Part shown: in pieces, positions 1 to 9,322 of the stretch
Numbering within the stretch: position 1 is the first letter of the stretch
How the letters are laid out: each line of letters begins with the position of its first letter
From: Microbacterium halotolerans
GTDB lineage: Bacteria; Actinomycetota; Actinomycetes; Actinomycetales; Microbacteriaceae
DNA: 64,000 bases
Direction: 5' to 3'
Assembly: GCF_003569805.1 (NCBI RefSeq)
Contig: NZ_QVLP01000018.1
Location: 124,001-188,000, forward strand
Notes under the pieces: generated by a model
Told to the model about the DNA's origin: nothing
Database searches by the model: none
Seen by the model: only the letters and a program-made list of their open reading frames with translations
Translations under genes and position numbers: made by a program

Positions 1-823
1 GATCGGTCTCGCCGCGGACGGCGTCGCCCGCGTCGTCGCGGTCGACGAGCGGTTCCAGCTCGTCGAGCAGCTCCGCCCGGCGCGCGTTGCTGAACGCCGA
101 GACCCCACCCACGTTCCGGAGCTCGCCATCGGCGTCGTAGAGGCCCACCAGCAGCGAGCCGACGCCGGCGCCGCTCTTGTGCACGCGGTAGCCGAGCGCG
201 ACCACGTCGGCCGTGCGCGAGTGCTTCACCTTGAACAGGGCGCGCTTGCCCGGCGCATACGCATCGGCGAGCGGCTTGGCGACGACGCCGTCGAGCCCCG
301 CACCCTCGAAGCGTGTGAACCACTCGCGAGCACGCTCCGGATCGGTGGTGGCGCGGGTGAGGTGCACGGGTGACGGTACGCCGGCGAACAGTGCTTCCAA
401 GCGTGCTCGACGCTCGCGGAAGGGAGCGCCCATGAGATCGTCGTCGCCGTCGCGCAGCAGGTCGAAGGCGACGATCATCGCAGGCGTCTCGGCCGACAGC
501 TTCGCGATCCGGCTGGCGGCCGGATGGATGCGCTGGCTCAGCGCCTCCCAGCTCAGTCGTCCCCCTTCGGCGACGACGATCTCCCCGTCGATGAGGCAGG
601 GGCGGGGGAGCAGTCGCGGCAGGGCGTCGGTGAGTTCGGGGAAGTATCGGGTGAGCGGCTTCGCTCCGCGCGAGCCGAGCTCGACCGACTCGCCGTCCCA
701 CGAGGCGAGCACGCGGAAACCGTCCCACTTCGGCTCGTACAGCAGACCGCCGTCCGTCTTCTCCGGATCCGGGACATCCGGAACGGCCTTCGCCAGCATC
801 GGCTGCGGGATGGCATGCGTCAT
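1..823 (-). CDS. ATP-dependent DNA ligase, LigC/LigD-ligase type (3' end cut by window edge)
   Basis: Reading the minus strand from 823 gives an uninterrupted frame to the window edge (about 274 codons). The N-terminal part carries the nucleotidyltransferase active-site motif EPKWDGFR, in which the Lys forms the ligase-AMP intermediate, followed by CLIDGEIVV (motif III-like) and FEGAGLDGVVAKPL (motif IV); further on, GKRALFKVKHSRTADVV corresponds to the motif V region entering the OB fold. This is the short bacterial ATP-dependent ligase family used in repair/end joining with Ku; Ku is not in the window. ATG 823 has AGGA eight bases upstream; an in-frame ATG at 832 is the alternative. The OB-fold end of the protein is missing only because the window stops. 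Confidence 0.88.
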   Translation of the reverse strand, partial: MTHAIPQPMLAKAVPDVPDPEKTDGGLLYEPKWDGFRVLASWDGESVELGSRGAKPLTRYFPELTDALPRLLPRPCLIDGEIVVAEGGRLSWEALSQRIHPAASRIAKLSAETPAMIVAFDLLRDGDDDLMGAPFRERRARLEALFAGVPSPVHLTRATTDPERAREWFTRFEGAGLDGVVAKPLADAYAPGKRALFKVKHSRTADVVALGYRVHKSGAGVGSLLVGLYDADGELRNVGGVSAFSNARRAELLDELEPLVDRDDAGDAVRGETD

Positions 824-878
824 GCCGCCCATCCTGCCCGCCGCCCTGGCGCGGGTCCAGACCCCGCGTGTGCGCGGG

Positions 879-2330
879 TCAGGCGAAGACGTGCGCCAGG
901 GTCGACGGCAGGCCGCGGTCGCGCAGCGCCGTGCGGGCGGCGTACCAGCCGGCCATGCCGTTCACTCCGGGGCCGGGCGGGGCCGACGCCGAGGCGAGAT
1001 AGACACCGCGCATCGGCGTGCGCCACGGTGTGGGTGAGATCACGGGGCGGCGGAACGCCTGCATCAGCGTGAACGCGCCGCCGAGCACGTCGCCGCCGAG
1101 GGCCGACGGGTTCTCCGCCTCTCGGGCGTTCGCCGGCACCGCATGCGAGGCGAGCACGCGGTCGCGGAAGCCGGGAGCGAAGCGCTCGATCTGCGCGGTG
1201 ATCAGCTCGGTCGGGTCGACGGGGGATTCATTCGGCACGTGGATGTACGCCCACAGCACCTGCTTGCCCTCCGGCGCCCTGGTCGCGTCGAGCACCGACG
1301 GCTGCACCGCCAGCACGTACGGCGCATCGCTGATGCGACCGCGCGCGACGGCGTTCTCGCTCGCCTCCGTCTCGGCGCGCGTGCCGCCCACGTGCACGGT
1401 GGGGGAGAGCGTCAGGGCCTCGTCGGCCCACGGAACGGGGCCGTCGAGTGCGAAGTCGACCTTCGCGGCGGCCGGCCCGTATCTGTAGCGATCCAGCGCG
1501 CGTGCGTACGACGACGGCACATCCGGATGTGTCAGTGCCAGCTTCGGCGATGTGTCGAGCATCAGCACGTCGCCCGACGCGGGATCCCCCCAGTCGAGGG
1601 ACGCCAGGTCGCGCACGTGCTCGCCCGTGACGACGCGGCCGCCGTGCGCGGTGAGGTCGGCGATGAGGGCATCGGCGATCGACTGCGCTCCGCCTGCCGG
1701 GTAGCCCCATCCGGTCTCGGCGTGGCCGTGCGCGGCGAGCATCAGCCCGGCTGCCGCACCTGCCAGCGAGGGCAGGGGTGTGTTGGCGTGAGCGAGCACG
1801 CCGGTCAGCAGCGACTGCGCCTCCTCGGTGCGCAGCACGCCGCGGCCGAGCGGTGTGCCTGCAGGCAGCATGCGCAGGGCGAACCGGATGGTGGTGAGCA
1901 GGTCGCGAGGTATGCGCACCATGTTGCTGCCGGTGAAGTCCACGACGCCGCCGATCCGCTTCGCGAGCGGGCTGAGCATCCGGAGCCACGCGGTGCCGTC
2001 GGTGCCGAGGCCCGCTGCGGTGCGCTCGATGTCGCGCCACGCGACCGCCGAGCGGCCGGGTGTGATCGCCTGCGCGTACGAGATGTCGGGCACGATCCAG
2101 TCGACCGTGTCCATCAGGCCCGCGGCGCGGAAGAACGGAGAGGTCAGCGCGATCGGGTGCACCGCCGAGCAGACGTCGTGTCGGAAGCCCGGCAGCGTCA
2201 TCTCGGTCGTCGCGACTCCGCCGCCCGCGTGATCGGCGGCCTCGAGCACCGTGACCTCGTATCCGCCGCGGGCAAGGGCCACAGCCGCAGCCAACCCGTT
2301 CGGACCGCTCCCGATGACCGTTGCTCGCAC
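879..2330 (-). CDS. FAD-dependent oxidoreductase, phytoene-desaturase / PYROXD2-like
   Basis: A 483-residue protein. Residues 3-30 form a Rossmann dinucleotide-binding motif (VIGSGPNGLAAAVAL followed by VTVLEAADHAGG), and the C-terminus has the second FAD-contact segment GVYLASASAPPGPGVNGMAGW, the arrangement of the phytoene dehydrogenase-like NAD(P)/FAD amine-oxidase superfamily. The middle part is typical of the bacterial relatives of PYROXD2, whose substrates are mostly unknown; no carotenoid genes lie nearby, so a carotenoid role is not supported. The start is GTG at 2330, preceded by GGGCAG and by a GACAAT hexamer that could be a -10 of a near-leaderless transcript. It lies 50 bp downstream of the acyl-CoA dehydrogenase gene on the same strand and may be co-transcribed with it. 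Confidence 0.85.
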   Translation of the reverse strand: MRATVIGSGPNGLAAAVALARGGYEVTVLEAADHAGGGVATTEMTLPGFRHDVCSAVHPIALTSPFFRAAGLMDTVDWIVPDISYAQAITPGRSAVAWRDIERTAAGLGTDGTAWLRMLSPLAKRIGGVVDFTGSNMVRIPRDLLTTIRFALRMLPAGTPLGRGVLRTEEAQSLLTGVLAHANTPLPSLAGAAAGLMLAAHGHAETGWGYPAGGAQSIADALIADLTAHGGRVVTGEHVRDLASLDWGDPASGDVLMLDTSPKLALTHPDVPSSYARALDRYRYGPAAAKVDFALDGPVPWADEALTLSPTVHVGGTRAETEASENAVARGRISDAPYVLAVQPSVLDATRAPEGKQVLWAYIHVPNESPVDPTELITAQIERFAPGFRDRVLASHAVPANAREAENPSALGGDVLGGAFTLMQAFRRPVISPTPWRTPMRGVYLASASAPPGPGVNGMAGWYAARTALRDRGLPSTLAHVFA

Positions 2331-2380
2331 CTGCCCATTGTCGCAGGTCCACCGGTCCCGCCGCCTGAGGGCACATGGCG

Positions 2381-3607
2381 CTACGCGAAGGCGCCGACGC
2401 CGGTGATGTCACGGCCGATCAGTAGTGCTTGGACGCTCTCGGTGCCCTCGTAGGTGTGGATGGCTTCGACGTCGGCCAGGTGCTGGATGACACGGTTCTC
2501 GAGCAGGATGCCGTTGCCGCCGAGCATGTCGCGGGCAGTGCGGGCGATGTCGCGCGCCGTGCGGGTGTTGTGGAACTTCGCCAGCGACGCCTGCGTGGGC
2601 CGCAGCTGTCCCGCCGCTTCGATGTCGGCCAGGCGCCGGCAGTAGAGCTGCATCGAGGTCAGCTGCGCGAGCATCTCGGTGAGCCGCTGCTGCACCATCT
2701 GGAACCTCGCCAGCGGCTTGCCGAACTGCTCCCGGGCCGACGCGTACGCCAGCGCTGCTTCATAGCAGGCTGTTGCGTGCCCCAGCGCCGACCACGCCAC
2801 ACCGGATCGCGTGGCGAACAGCACGGTCGAGGTGTCCTTGAACGAGTGGGCGCCGGGGAGCACGGCATCCGCCGAGACCCGCACATCGTTCAGCCGGATG
2901 TGCGCCTGGTGGATCGCCCGCAGTGCGACCTTGCCCTCGATCACGCTCGCCTCGTACCCGTCGGTGTCCTGCTCGACGAGGAAGCACCGCACGGCGCCGT
3001 CGTCGGGGTCCCCGAGAGACGCCACGCGCGCCCACACGAACGTGATCCCGCCGGATGCCCCGTTGCCGATCCACTTCTTCGCACCCCGAATGATCCATCC
3101 GGAGCCGTCCCGGGTCGCAACCGTCTCCAGTGAAGTCGAATCCGACCCGTGCGTCGGCTCGGTCAGGGCGAACGCCCCGAGCACGGCGCCGTCGGCGAGC
3201 GGTCGCAGCCAGCGGGTCTTCTGCTCGTCGCTGCCGAACAGAGCGAGCGTGCGCAGTGCCAGTCCGCCCTGCACGGCGAGGATCGTGCCGAGGGAACCGT
3301 CGCCGCGGGAGAGCTCCATGTTCACCAGCCCGGCCGCCAGCGGCGACAGATGTGTGAGCCCCGGATGATCGATGCCGTCGGTCAGCAGATCGAGCTCGCC
3401 CATCCGGGGAACGACCTCGATCGGATACTCCGACGCGTCCCAAGCGGCGAGCATCCGCTCGCTCGTCTCGTCGACGAGGGTGCGAGCGCGGCGCCACGCC
3501 TCCTGATCGGAGCCTGCGACGTCGGAGAAGACCTCGTAGTAGTCGGTGTCGGCAGGGGCGGTGACGTCGTACTTCTCTGTGCGATCGCCTGGCAGCGGAG
3601 TGGTCAT
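2381..3607 (-). CDS. Acyl-CoA dehydrogenase, glutaryl-CoA dehydrogenase-like
   Basis: A 408-residue flavoprotein that oxidises an acyl-CoA to the enoyl-CoA. It has the N-terminal helical domain, the middle-domain signature FALTEPTHGSDSTSLET that contacts FAD and substrate, and the C-terminal ARTARDMLGGNGILLENRVIQHLADVEAIHTYEGTES region. The catalytic Glu is expected at about residue 387 in HTYEGT, the position and context used by glutaryl-CoA dehydrogenases and their relatives. Length matches the family. The substrate cannot be fixed from sequence; no glutarate or lysine degradation genes are adjacent. The ATG start at 3607 has no good ribosome site but is preceded by a CATAGCGT stretch, so it may be leaderless. 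Confidence 0.88.
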   Translation of the reverse strand: MTTPLPGDRTEKYDVTAPADTDYYEVFSDVAGSDQEAWRRARTLVDETSERMLAAWDASEYPIEVVPRMGELDLLTDGIDHPGLTHLSPLAAGLVNMELSRGDGSLGTILAVQGGLALRTLALFGSDEQKTRWLRPLADGAVLGAFALTEPTHGSDSTSLETVATRDGSGWIIRGAKKWIGNGASGGITFVWARVASLGDPDDGAVRCFLVEQDTDGYEASVIEGKVALRAIHQAHIRLNDVRVSADAVLPGAHSFKDTSTVLFATRSGVAWSALGHATACYEAALAYASAREQFGKPLARFQMVQQRLTEMLAQLTSMQLYCRRLADIEAAGQLRPTQASLAKFHNTRTARDIARTARDMLGGNGILLENRVIQHLADVEAIHTYEGTESVQALLIGRDITGVGAFA

Positions 3608-3831
3608 GCCGTCACGCTATGGCTGTTCAGGCGGCGGTTCCAACCGATTGTGGGGTTCCGACAGGCGAGGTGGGGGTCGCTCCGATCAGCCGATGTCGAC
3701 GAACAGCAACAGCAGTGCGGGCGCGGCGCGAGCCCGCAGGCTGAGACGAAACGACGCACGCGGTGCGGGTCCATTCGGCACATGAGTCCGTCTCCGTTAA
3801 GGTGGAGCGCAAGCTTCAGAAAGGGCGCGAG

Positions 3832-4011
3832 ATGTTCCTGCTCAGCATTGTCTTGTTCGTCGGCGGAATCGCGCTGTTCGGCGTGGCCTTCATGCCGTTC
3901 ATCACGGTCGGCTTCGTGTCCGCGCTCGTCTTCGCGCTCGGCATCATCTGCGTGTGCCTGTCGATGGCGCTGCCGATCCACGCGCGATCCGGCGCCACGC
4001 ACCAGCGCTGA
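3832..4011 (+). CDS. Small membrane protein, two predicted transmembrane helices
   Basis: A 59-residue protein starting at ATG 3832, chosen because AAAGGGCGCGAG sits just upstream; an upstream in-frame ATG at 3763 would add a basic, unlikely extension. It is almost entirely hydrophobic: one helix about residues 2-22 (SIVLFVGGIALFGVAFMPF) and a second about residues 26-48, followed by a short polar tail. I recognise no family. It is followed 13 bases later by a strong hairpin terminator, so it is probably a single-gene transcript. Short two-helix proteins like this are common in Microbacteriaceae and their role is unknown. Confidence 0.6.
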   Translation: MFLLSIVLFVGGIALFGVAFMPFITVGFVSALVFALGIICVCLSMALPIHARSGATHQR

Positions 4012-4024
4012 ATCGCCCGCTTCC

Positions 4025-4057
4025 AGAACGCACCCGGCCCCGCGCCGGGTGCGTTCT
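4025..4057 (+). terminator. Hairpin terminator after the small membrane-protein gene
   Basis: A perfect 14-bp inverted repeat (AGAACGCACCCGGC with its complement) around a five-base loop lies 13 bases after the stop at 4011. There is only a weak T content after it, as usual in high-GC actinobacteria. Confidence 0.8.
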
Positions 4058-4216
4058 GCTGTGTCGGCGGCTCCGGTGTGAGAGATCGCGCCTCCCGCTC
4101 GACGGGGCCGCAGATGGGCACATCCGAGTGCGAGGCGGGGCCTGGGGCCGCGATTCGGCACACTGGAGCGAACAGCGGGTGCTGGGTAGGCTGAGGCGAG
4201 GCGGGCTCCGCTCGCC

Positions 4217-4245
4217 TTGACGGGGTCGAAGGCCCCTCGTAGCAT
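4217..4245 (+). promoter_or_regulatory. Predicted promoter of the araDBA operon
   Basis: TTGACG at 4217-4222 and TAGCAT at 4240-4245 are separated by exactly 17 bases, a good sigma-70/SigA-type match. The predicted transcription start falls inside the adjoining palindrome at 4248-4261. Confidence 0.65.
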
Positions 4246-4247
4246 TT

Positions 4248-4261
4248 TGTTACCGGTCACA
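4248..4261. promoter_or_regulatory. Predicted LacI/AraR-type operator of the araDBA operon
   Basis: TGTTACCGGTCACA is a 14-bp palindrome with one mismatch. It lies directly downstream of the predicted -10, where a bound repressor would block transcription. Very similar palindromes occur at 11477-11490 and 22842-22855, on two other arabinose-related promoters in this window. Confidence 0.65.
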
Positions 4262-4291
4262 AGATCCGGACGTACAGCAGTGAGGTTTTAC

Positions 4292-5011
4292 GTGAGCGAC
4301 GCCGCCCCCACATTTGCCCCAGAGATCGAAGAGGCCATCCGCACCGCCCGCGCTGAAGTCTCGGCGCTGCACGCCGAACTCGTGCGCTACGGACTCGTCG
4401 TGTGGACCGGAGGCAACATCTCGAGCCGTGTACCCGGAGCGGATCTGCTCGTCATCAAGCCCAGCGGCATCAGCTATGACGACCTGGCGCCCGAGAACAT
4501 GATCCTCTGCGATCTGGACGGCAATGCGATCCCCGGTGCGCCCGGCAGCGAGCGCGCGCCCTCCAGCGACACCGCGGCGCACGCCTACGTGTACCGCCAC
4601 ATGCCGGACGTCGGCGGCGTGGTGCACACGCACTCGACCTTTGCCGTTGCGTGGGCGGCGCGCGCCGAGGAGATCCCGTGCGTCATCACGGCGATGGCCG
4701 ACGAGTTCGGTGGTCCGATCCCGATCGGCCCGTTCGCGATCATCGGCGACGACTCGATCGGCCGCGGCGTCGTCGAGACGCTGCGCGGCCACCGCTCGCG
4801 CGCCGTGCTGATGCAGAACCACGGCCCGTTCACCATCGGTGTGAACGCCAAGGACGCCGTGAAGGCGGCCGTGATGGTCGAGGACGTCGCGCGCACCGTG
4901 CACTACGCCCGCGAGGCGGGCGAGTTGGTGCCGATTCCGCAGGAGTCCATCGACAGCCTCTACAACCGCTACCAGAACGTGTACGGGCAGAGCACGGACG
5001 CTCGTCGATGA
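4292..5011 (+). CDS. araD: L-ribulose-5-phosphate 4-epimerase
   Basis: A 239-residue class II aldolase-fold enzyme that converts L-ribulose-5-phosphate to D-xylulose-5-phosphate, the last step of L-arabinose catabolism. Visible landmarks are TGGNISSR near residue 40, IKPSGISYDDL (phosphate binding), SSDTAAHAYVYRHMPDVGGVVHTHSTFAVAWA with the paired metal-binding His residues (HTH) and a further QNHGPFTIG with the third metal-ligand His. The start is taken as GTG 4292 because GAGG lies six bases upstream; a longer in-frame ATG at 4217 overlaps the promoter and is rejected. It overlaps araB by ATGA, so translation is coupled. The promoter and operator upstream make it the first gene of araD-araB-araA-mutarotase. 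Confidence 0.93.
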   Translation: MSDAAPTFAPEIEEAIRTARAEVSALHAELVRYGLVVWTGGNISSRVPGADLLVIKPSGISYDDLAPENMILCDLDGNAIPGAPGSERAPSSDTAAHAYVYRHMPDVGGVVHTHSTFAVAWAARAEEIPCVITAMADEFGGPIPIGPFAIIGDDSIGRGVVETLRGHRSRAVLMQNHGPFTIGVNAKDAVKAAVMVEDVARTVHYAREAGELVPIPQESIDSLYNRYQNVYGQSTDARR

Positions 5012-6609
5012 CCGGCGCGCAGGACATCCTCACGGGCCGCACCAGTCTCGGCATCGAGCTCGGCTCGACGCGCATCAAGGCGTGCCTGATCGGCTCGGAT
5101 GCCACCGAGGTGCTCGCCACGGGCGGCCACGCCTGGGAGAATCGACTCGAGAACGGGCTGTGGACGTACTCGCTCGACGACGTGTGGTCAGGGCTGCAGG
5201 CCGCGTACGCCGGCCTGGTCGCCGACGCGGAGACGCGCCACGGCGTGCGCCCCGACACGTTCGGGGCGATCGGCGTCTCCGCGATGATGCACGGATACCT
5301 CGCCTTCGACGCCGCGGGGGAGCTGCTCACACCGTTCCGCACCTGGCGCAACACCAACACGGGTGAGGCGGCGACCGAGCTGACCGAGCTGTTCGGCGTG
5401 AACATCCCGCTGCGCTGGTCGATCGCGCACCTGCACCAGGCCGTGCTCGACGCCGAGGAGCATGTGCCGAGCCTCGACTTCGTCACCACTCTCGCCGGGT
5501 ACGTGCACTCGCGCCTGACAGGTCGGCGCGTGCTCGGCGTCGGCGACGCATCCGGAATGTTCCCCATCGACTCCGAGACCTGCGACTTCGATGCCCGGAT
5601 GATGGATGCCTACGACGCGCGCGCCGGTGAGGCGCTGCCGGCTCCCGTGGGGTCGCTGCTGCCCGAGGTGCTCACTGCGGGCGCCGAGGCGGGTTCGCTG
5701 ACCGACGAGGGGGCAGTGCTGCTCGACCCGACGGGCACACTGCGCGCCGGAGTTCCGCTGTGCCCGCCGGAGGGCGACGCGGGCACCGGCATGGTGGCGA
5801 CGAACTCCGTCGCACCCCGCACGGGAAACGTCTCGGCTGGCACGAGCATCTTCGCGATGGTGGTGCTCGAGAAGGCGCTCGAGAGCGTGCATCACGAGCT
5901 CGACCTGGTCACCACTCCCGCAGGCGACGCCGTCGCGATGGTGCACTGCAACAACGGCGCCAGCGAGCTGGGCGCATGGGCCGGCCTGTTCTCGCGCTTC
6001 GCCGCGGCATCCGGCCATTCGCTCGACGACGACGCCGTGTTCGAGGTGCTGTTCAGCGAGGCGCTCGTCGGAGAGCCGGACGCCGGCGGCCTCCTCGCCT
6101 ACAACCATCTCGCCGGCGAGCCGGTCGCCGGTCTCACCGAGGGCGTGCCGCTGTTCGTGCGCACATCCGGCAGCGACCTCTCGCTCGCCAACGTCATGCG
6201 CTCGCAGATCTACGGCGTGTTCGGCACGCTCGCGATCGGGATGCAGGTGCTCGCCGACGAGGGGGTGATGCTCGAGCGGATGTTCGCCCATGGCGGCCTG
6301 TTCCGCACGGCCGGCGTCGCACAGCGCTTCCTCGCCGGTGCCCTAGGCGCGCCGGTGGCGGTCGGGGAACTCGCCGCGGAGGGCGGCGCGTGGGGGATCG
6401 CCGTGCTCGGCTCCTACCTCGCGCACGCCGACCAGATGCCGCTCGAGAAGTACCTCGATGACGAAGTCTTCGCCTCCGCGGAACTCAGCGTGATCGATCC
6501 GGATCCGGTGGACGTCGCCGGATTCACCACCTACCTCAACCGCTATCGCGCGGGCCTGGCCATCGAGGCCGTGGCCCCGCAGGCAATGAACCGAACGGAA
6601 GACGCATGA
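5008..6609 (+). CDS. araB: FGGY-family carbohydrate kinase, probable L-ribulokinase
   Basis: A 533-residue kinase of the FGGY/actin-like ATPase superfamily. The N-terminal phosphate-1 motif is [14 protein letters not shown] (residues 13-26), the substrate-side segment is [11 protein letters not shown] and ATP-side signatures include [14 protein letters not shown] and the late [22 protein letters not shown]. Family members phosphorylate ribulose, xylulose or glycerol; the position between araD and araA, translationally coupled to both by ATGA overlaps, points to L-ribulose. The protein is not very like Escherichia coli AraB and belongs to the xylulokinase-like actinobacterial branch, so the gene symbol rests on context. 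Confidence 0.85.
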   Translation: MTGAQDILTGRTSLGIELGSTRIKACLIGSDATEVLATGGHAWENRLENGLWTYSLDDVWSGLQAAYAGLVADAETRHGVRPDTFGAIGVSAMMHGYLAFDAAGELLTPFRTWRNTNTGEAATELTELFGVNIPLRWSIAHLHQAVLDAEEHVPSLDFVTTLAGYVHSRLTGRRVLGVGDASGMFPIDSETCDFDARMMDAYDARAGEALPAPVGSLLPEVLTAGAEAGSLTDEGAVLLDPTGTLRAGVPLCPPEGDAGTGMVATNSVAPRTGNVSAGTSIFAMVVLEKALESVHHELDLVTTPAGDAVAMVHCNNGASELGAWAGLFSRFAAASGHSLDDDAVFEVLFSEALVGEPDAGGLLAYNHLAGEPVAGLTEGVPLFVRTSGSDLSLANVMRSQIYGVFGTLAIGMQVLADEGVMLERMFAHGGLFRTAGVAQRFLAGALGAPVAVGELAAEGGAWGIAVLGSYLAHADQMPLEKYLDDEVFASAELSVIDPDPVDVAGFTTYLNRYRAGLAIEAVAPQAMNRTEDA

Positions 6610-8129
6610 CTCGCACCCCGCTGTCCACGACGCTCGACGAGTACGAGATGTGGTTCCTCACCGGCAGTCAGCACCTGTACGGTCCGGAGACGCTCGCCCA
6701 GGTCGCCGATCAGTCGCAGCAGATCGCGGCTCAGCTGAGCGAGGCGCCGGATGTCGCGGTGAAGCTGGTATGGAAGCCGGTGCTGACAGACTCCGAGGCG
6801 ATCAAGCGGATCGCGCTGGAGGCCAACGCCGACGACCGCGTGATCGGCGTCATGGCATGGATGCACACCTTCAGCCCAGCCAAGATGTGGATCGCCGGCC
6901 TCGACGCGCTGCGCAAGCCGCTTGCGCACCTGCACACGCAGGCGAACGTCGAGCTGCCGTGGGCCGACATCGACTTCGACTTCATGAACCTGAACCAGGC
7001 CGCGCACGGCGACCGCGAGTTCGGCTACATCCAGACGCGCCTCGGCGTGCCGCGCAAGACGATCGTCGGCCACGCCGGTGACCCCCGCGTGCAGCGCGAG
7101 CTCGGCACGTGGCAGCGCGCGGCGGCCGGCCTTGCGGCCTCGCGCAGCCTGAAGCTGGCGCGCTTCGGCGACAACATGCGCTTCGTCGCCGTGACGGAGG
7201 GCGACAAGACCGAGGCGGAGCTGCGCCTCGGCGTGCAGGTGAACACCTGGGGCGTGAACGAGCTCGCCGAGGCGGTCGCCGCCGCGAGCGACGCCGAGGT
7301 GGATGCGCTGATCGACGAGTACGAAGAGCTCTACGAGATCGCGCCGGAGCTGCGGCGCGGCGGTGAGCGCCATCAGTCGCTGCGCGACGGCGCGGCCATC
7401 GAGATCGGGCTGCGTTCGTTCCTTGAGGAAGGCGGCTTCGGTGCCTTCACCACCAGCTTCGAGGACCTCGGCGAGCTGAAGCAGCTGCCTGGTCTCGCGG
7501 TGCAGCGTCTGATGGCGGAAGGCTACGGCTTCGGCGCAGAGGGCGACTGGAAGACCGCGATCCTGGTGCGCATCGCGAACGTGATGGGCGCCGGTCTTCC
7601 GGGCGGTGCGAGCCTGATGGAGGACTACACCTACGACATGACGCCGGGCGACGAGCTGATCCTCGGTGCGCACATGCTCGAGGTCTCGCCGTCGCTGACG
7701 ACGCAGAAGCCGAGCCTCGAGGTCCACCCGCTCGGCATCGGCGGCAAAGACGACCCGGTGCGCCTGGTCTTCACCGCCGACCCCGGCCCCGCCGTCGTCG
7801 TCGCGATGAGCGACATGCGCGATCGGTTCCGCCTCACGGCGAACGTCGTCGAGAACGTCGAGCCGCGCCAGGCGCTGCCGAACCTGCCGGTCGGCCGTGC
7901 CGTGTGGAAGCCCGCGCCCGACTTCAACACGTCCGCCGCCGCGTGGCTCACCACGGGGGCCGCCCACCACACCGTGATGTCGACGGCCGTGGGCCTGGAG
8001 GCGTTCCGCGACTTCGCCGAGATGGCCGAGATCGAGCTGCTCGCGATCGACGATTCCACGAACATCACCGAGTTCCAGAAGCAGGTGCGCTGGAACCAGG
8101 CCTACTACCGCCTGGCCCAGGGTCTGTGA
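6606..8129 (+). CDS. araA: L-arabinose isomerase
   Basis: A 507-residue enzyme that interconverts L-arabinose and L-ribulose, first step of the pathway. It is recognisable along its whole length: [16 protein letters not shown] at the N-terminus, [24 protein letters not shown], and [36 protein letters not shown], which includes conserved Glu residues of the metal site, and later the conserved HMLEVSPSL segment with a metal-ligand His and Glu. The length equals the usual ~500 residues. It overlaps araB by four bases and the mutarotase gene by one, forming a tightly coupled operon. Confidence 0.97.
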   Translation: MTRTPLSTTLDEYEMWFLTGSQHLYGPETLAQVADQSQQIAAQLSEAPDVAVKLVWKPVLTDSEAIKRIALEANADDRVIGVMAWMHTFSPAKMWIAGLDALRKPLAHLHTQANVELPWADIDFDFMNLNQAAHGDREFGYIQTRLGVPRKTIVGHAGDPRVQRELGTWQRAAAGLAASRSLKLARFGDNMRFVAVTEGDKTEAELRLGVQVNTWGVNELAEAVAAASDAEVDALIDEYEELYEIAPELRRGGERHQSLRDGAAIEIGLRSFLEEGGFGAFTTSFEDLGELKQLPGLAVQRLMAEGYGFGAEGDWKTAILVRIANVMGAGLPGGASLMEDYTYDMTPGDELILGAHMLEVSPSLTTQKPSLEVHPLGIGGKDDPVRLVFTADPGPAVVVAMSDMRDRFRLTANVVENVEPRQALPNLPVGRAVWKPAPDFNTSAAAWLTTGAAHHTVMSTAVGLEAFRDFAEMAEIELLAIDDSTNITEFQKQVRWNQAYYRLAQGL

Positions 8130-9043
8130 TGACGCCCCGCTCAGGCCGCCAGATCCGGATCTCCCTGGCGGGGTACGAGGCCGTCATCGCGAGCATCGGT
8201 GCGTCGCTGCGGCAGCTGCGCTACGAGGGGCGCGACCTGGTCGTGCCGTTCGAAGCCGACGAGGTGCGCCCCGGCTACCGCGGCACGACGCTCGCGCCGT
8301 GGCCCAACCGCGTCGTCGAAGGTGCGTATGAGTTCGGCGGTCAACGGCACCAGCTCGCGCTGACCGAGCCGGAGCGCGGCCAGGCGCTGCACGGGCTGCT
8401 GTGCTGGGCGGACTTCAGTGAGCGCTTCGCTGACAGCGACCGGGTCGAGCTCGCCGCGATCATCGAGCCGCAGGCGGGCTATCCGTTCCGCATCGAGGTG
8501 ACGGTCGAGTACCGCGTCGGGCCCGACGGTCTGCGGCAGACGGTGACGGCGCGCAACGTCGGCGCGGACACCGCGCCGTGGGGCACCGGTCCGCACCCGT
8601 ACCTCGTGGCCGGTGACGGCCGCGTCGATGACTGGACGCTCACGCTGCCTGCGAGTCAGGTGCTCACGGTGACCCCGGATCGCCTCAGCCCGGTGGCGGT
8701 GGAGCCGATCTCTGCGCACTCGGAGTGGGACTTCCGTACGCCGCGCGCGATCGACGCCGTGTTCATCGACCACGCCTTCACCGGCCTGGAGCGCATGGAC
8801 CGGATCGCCGAGGTGCGCCTCGAGGCGCCGGGCGGCACCGGGGTCGCGATGGCCTGGGACGAGCGCTGCCCGTGGGTGCAGGTGCACACGGCGGACACTC
8901 CGGATGCGGCAGCCACTCACCGTATCGGCCTCGCGGTCGAGCCGATGACCTGCCCTCCCGACGCGTTCAACTCGGGCACCGACCTGGTGGTGCTGGAACC
9001 GGGTGACGCCCACGCCGCCTCCTGGCGGATCAGCGCGATCTGA
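8129..9043 (+). CDS. Aldose 1-epimerase (sugar mutarotase)
   Basis: A 304-residue galactose-mutarotase-superfamily protein. It would speed anomer interconversion of the imported sugar, here presumably L-arabinose, ahead of the isomerase. Visible motifs are YRGTTLAPWPNRVVEGAYEFGG near the N-terminus (substrate Arg/Asn contacts), ALHGLLCWADF (first catalytic-site His), TGPHPYL (second, proton-donor His) and, near the C-terminus, AVEPMTCPPDAFNSG with the conserved catalytic Glu. The start ATG 8129 shares bases with the araA stop (TGATG). It ends the operon; the perfect hairpin at 9093-9134 follows. Confidence 0.92.
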   Translation: MTPRSGRQIRISLAGYEAVIASIGASLRQLRYEGRDLVVPFEADEVRPGYRGTTLAPWPNRVVEGAYEFGGQRHQLALTEPERGQALHGLLCWADFSERFADSDRVELAAIIEPQAGYPFRIEVTVEYRVGPDGLRQTVTARNVGADTAPWGTGPHPYLVAGDGRVDDWTLTLPASQVLTVTPDRLSPVAVEPISAHSEWDFRTPRAIDAVFIDHAFTGLERMDRIAEVRLEAPGGTGVAMAWDERCPWVQVHTADTPDAAATHRIGLAVEPMTCPPDAFNSGTDLVVLEPGDAHAASWRISAI

Positions 9044-9322
9044 GAGCGCTCGGGGCGGCACGCTGGCGCGCGTGTGACGCGAGTGCCTACGATTCTCGCG
9101 AGTGCCTACGACGTTTCATAGGCACTCGCGAGAACGCAGGCAGTCGTTGGGCGTTGACCTGAGGCCATCAGTCGCTCGTGCTGAGCATGCGGGCCTACGT
9201 GTCCCCGCTCACCCCGATGCGGCGAAGCGCCGCTTTGACTGCCCGGCGGTGGCATTCTGCTGAATCCGAACGGCTGTGCATCGGGCGTCCGTGCCTGCTG
9301 CAGATCGGTTGAAAGTGCGGCA
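9044..9322. other. Intergenic region between convergent mutarotase and membrane-protein genes
   Basis: About 280 bases without a convincing gene. It contains the palindromic repeat at 9093-9134 and, just before it, an extra direct copy of its core (GCGAGTGCCTACGA at about 9079-9092). The remainder shows nothing I can interpret; a short minus-strand frame here lacks codon bias and a ribosome site. Confidence 0.7.
9093..9134. terminator. Perfect 16-bp palindrome, bidirectional terminator or repeat element
   Basis: TTCTCGCGAGTGCCTA (9093-9108) is repeated as its exact complement at 9119-9134 around a ten-base loop. Position between two convergent genes fits a bidirectional terminator. There is no T tract, and the additional direct copy of the core at about 9079-9092 suggests it may instead be a copy of a dispersed repeat. 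Confidence 0.65.

Noticed and set aside
213..1072. Several plus-strand frames over the first kilobase
   Set aside because: They overlap the DNA ligase and FAD-oxidoreductase genes on the other strand, which have clear motifs.
4651..6609. An apparent 652-codon gene starting inside araD
   Set aside because: Only the part from 5008 is the kinase; the earlier codons are araD read in another frame. The ATGA overlap and FGGY N-terminus fix the start at 5008.
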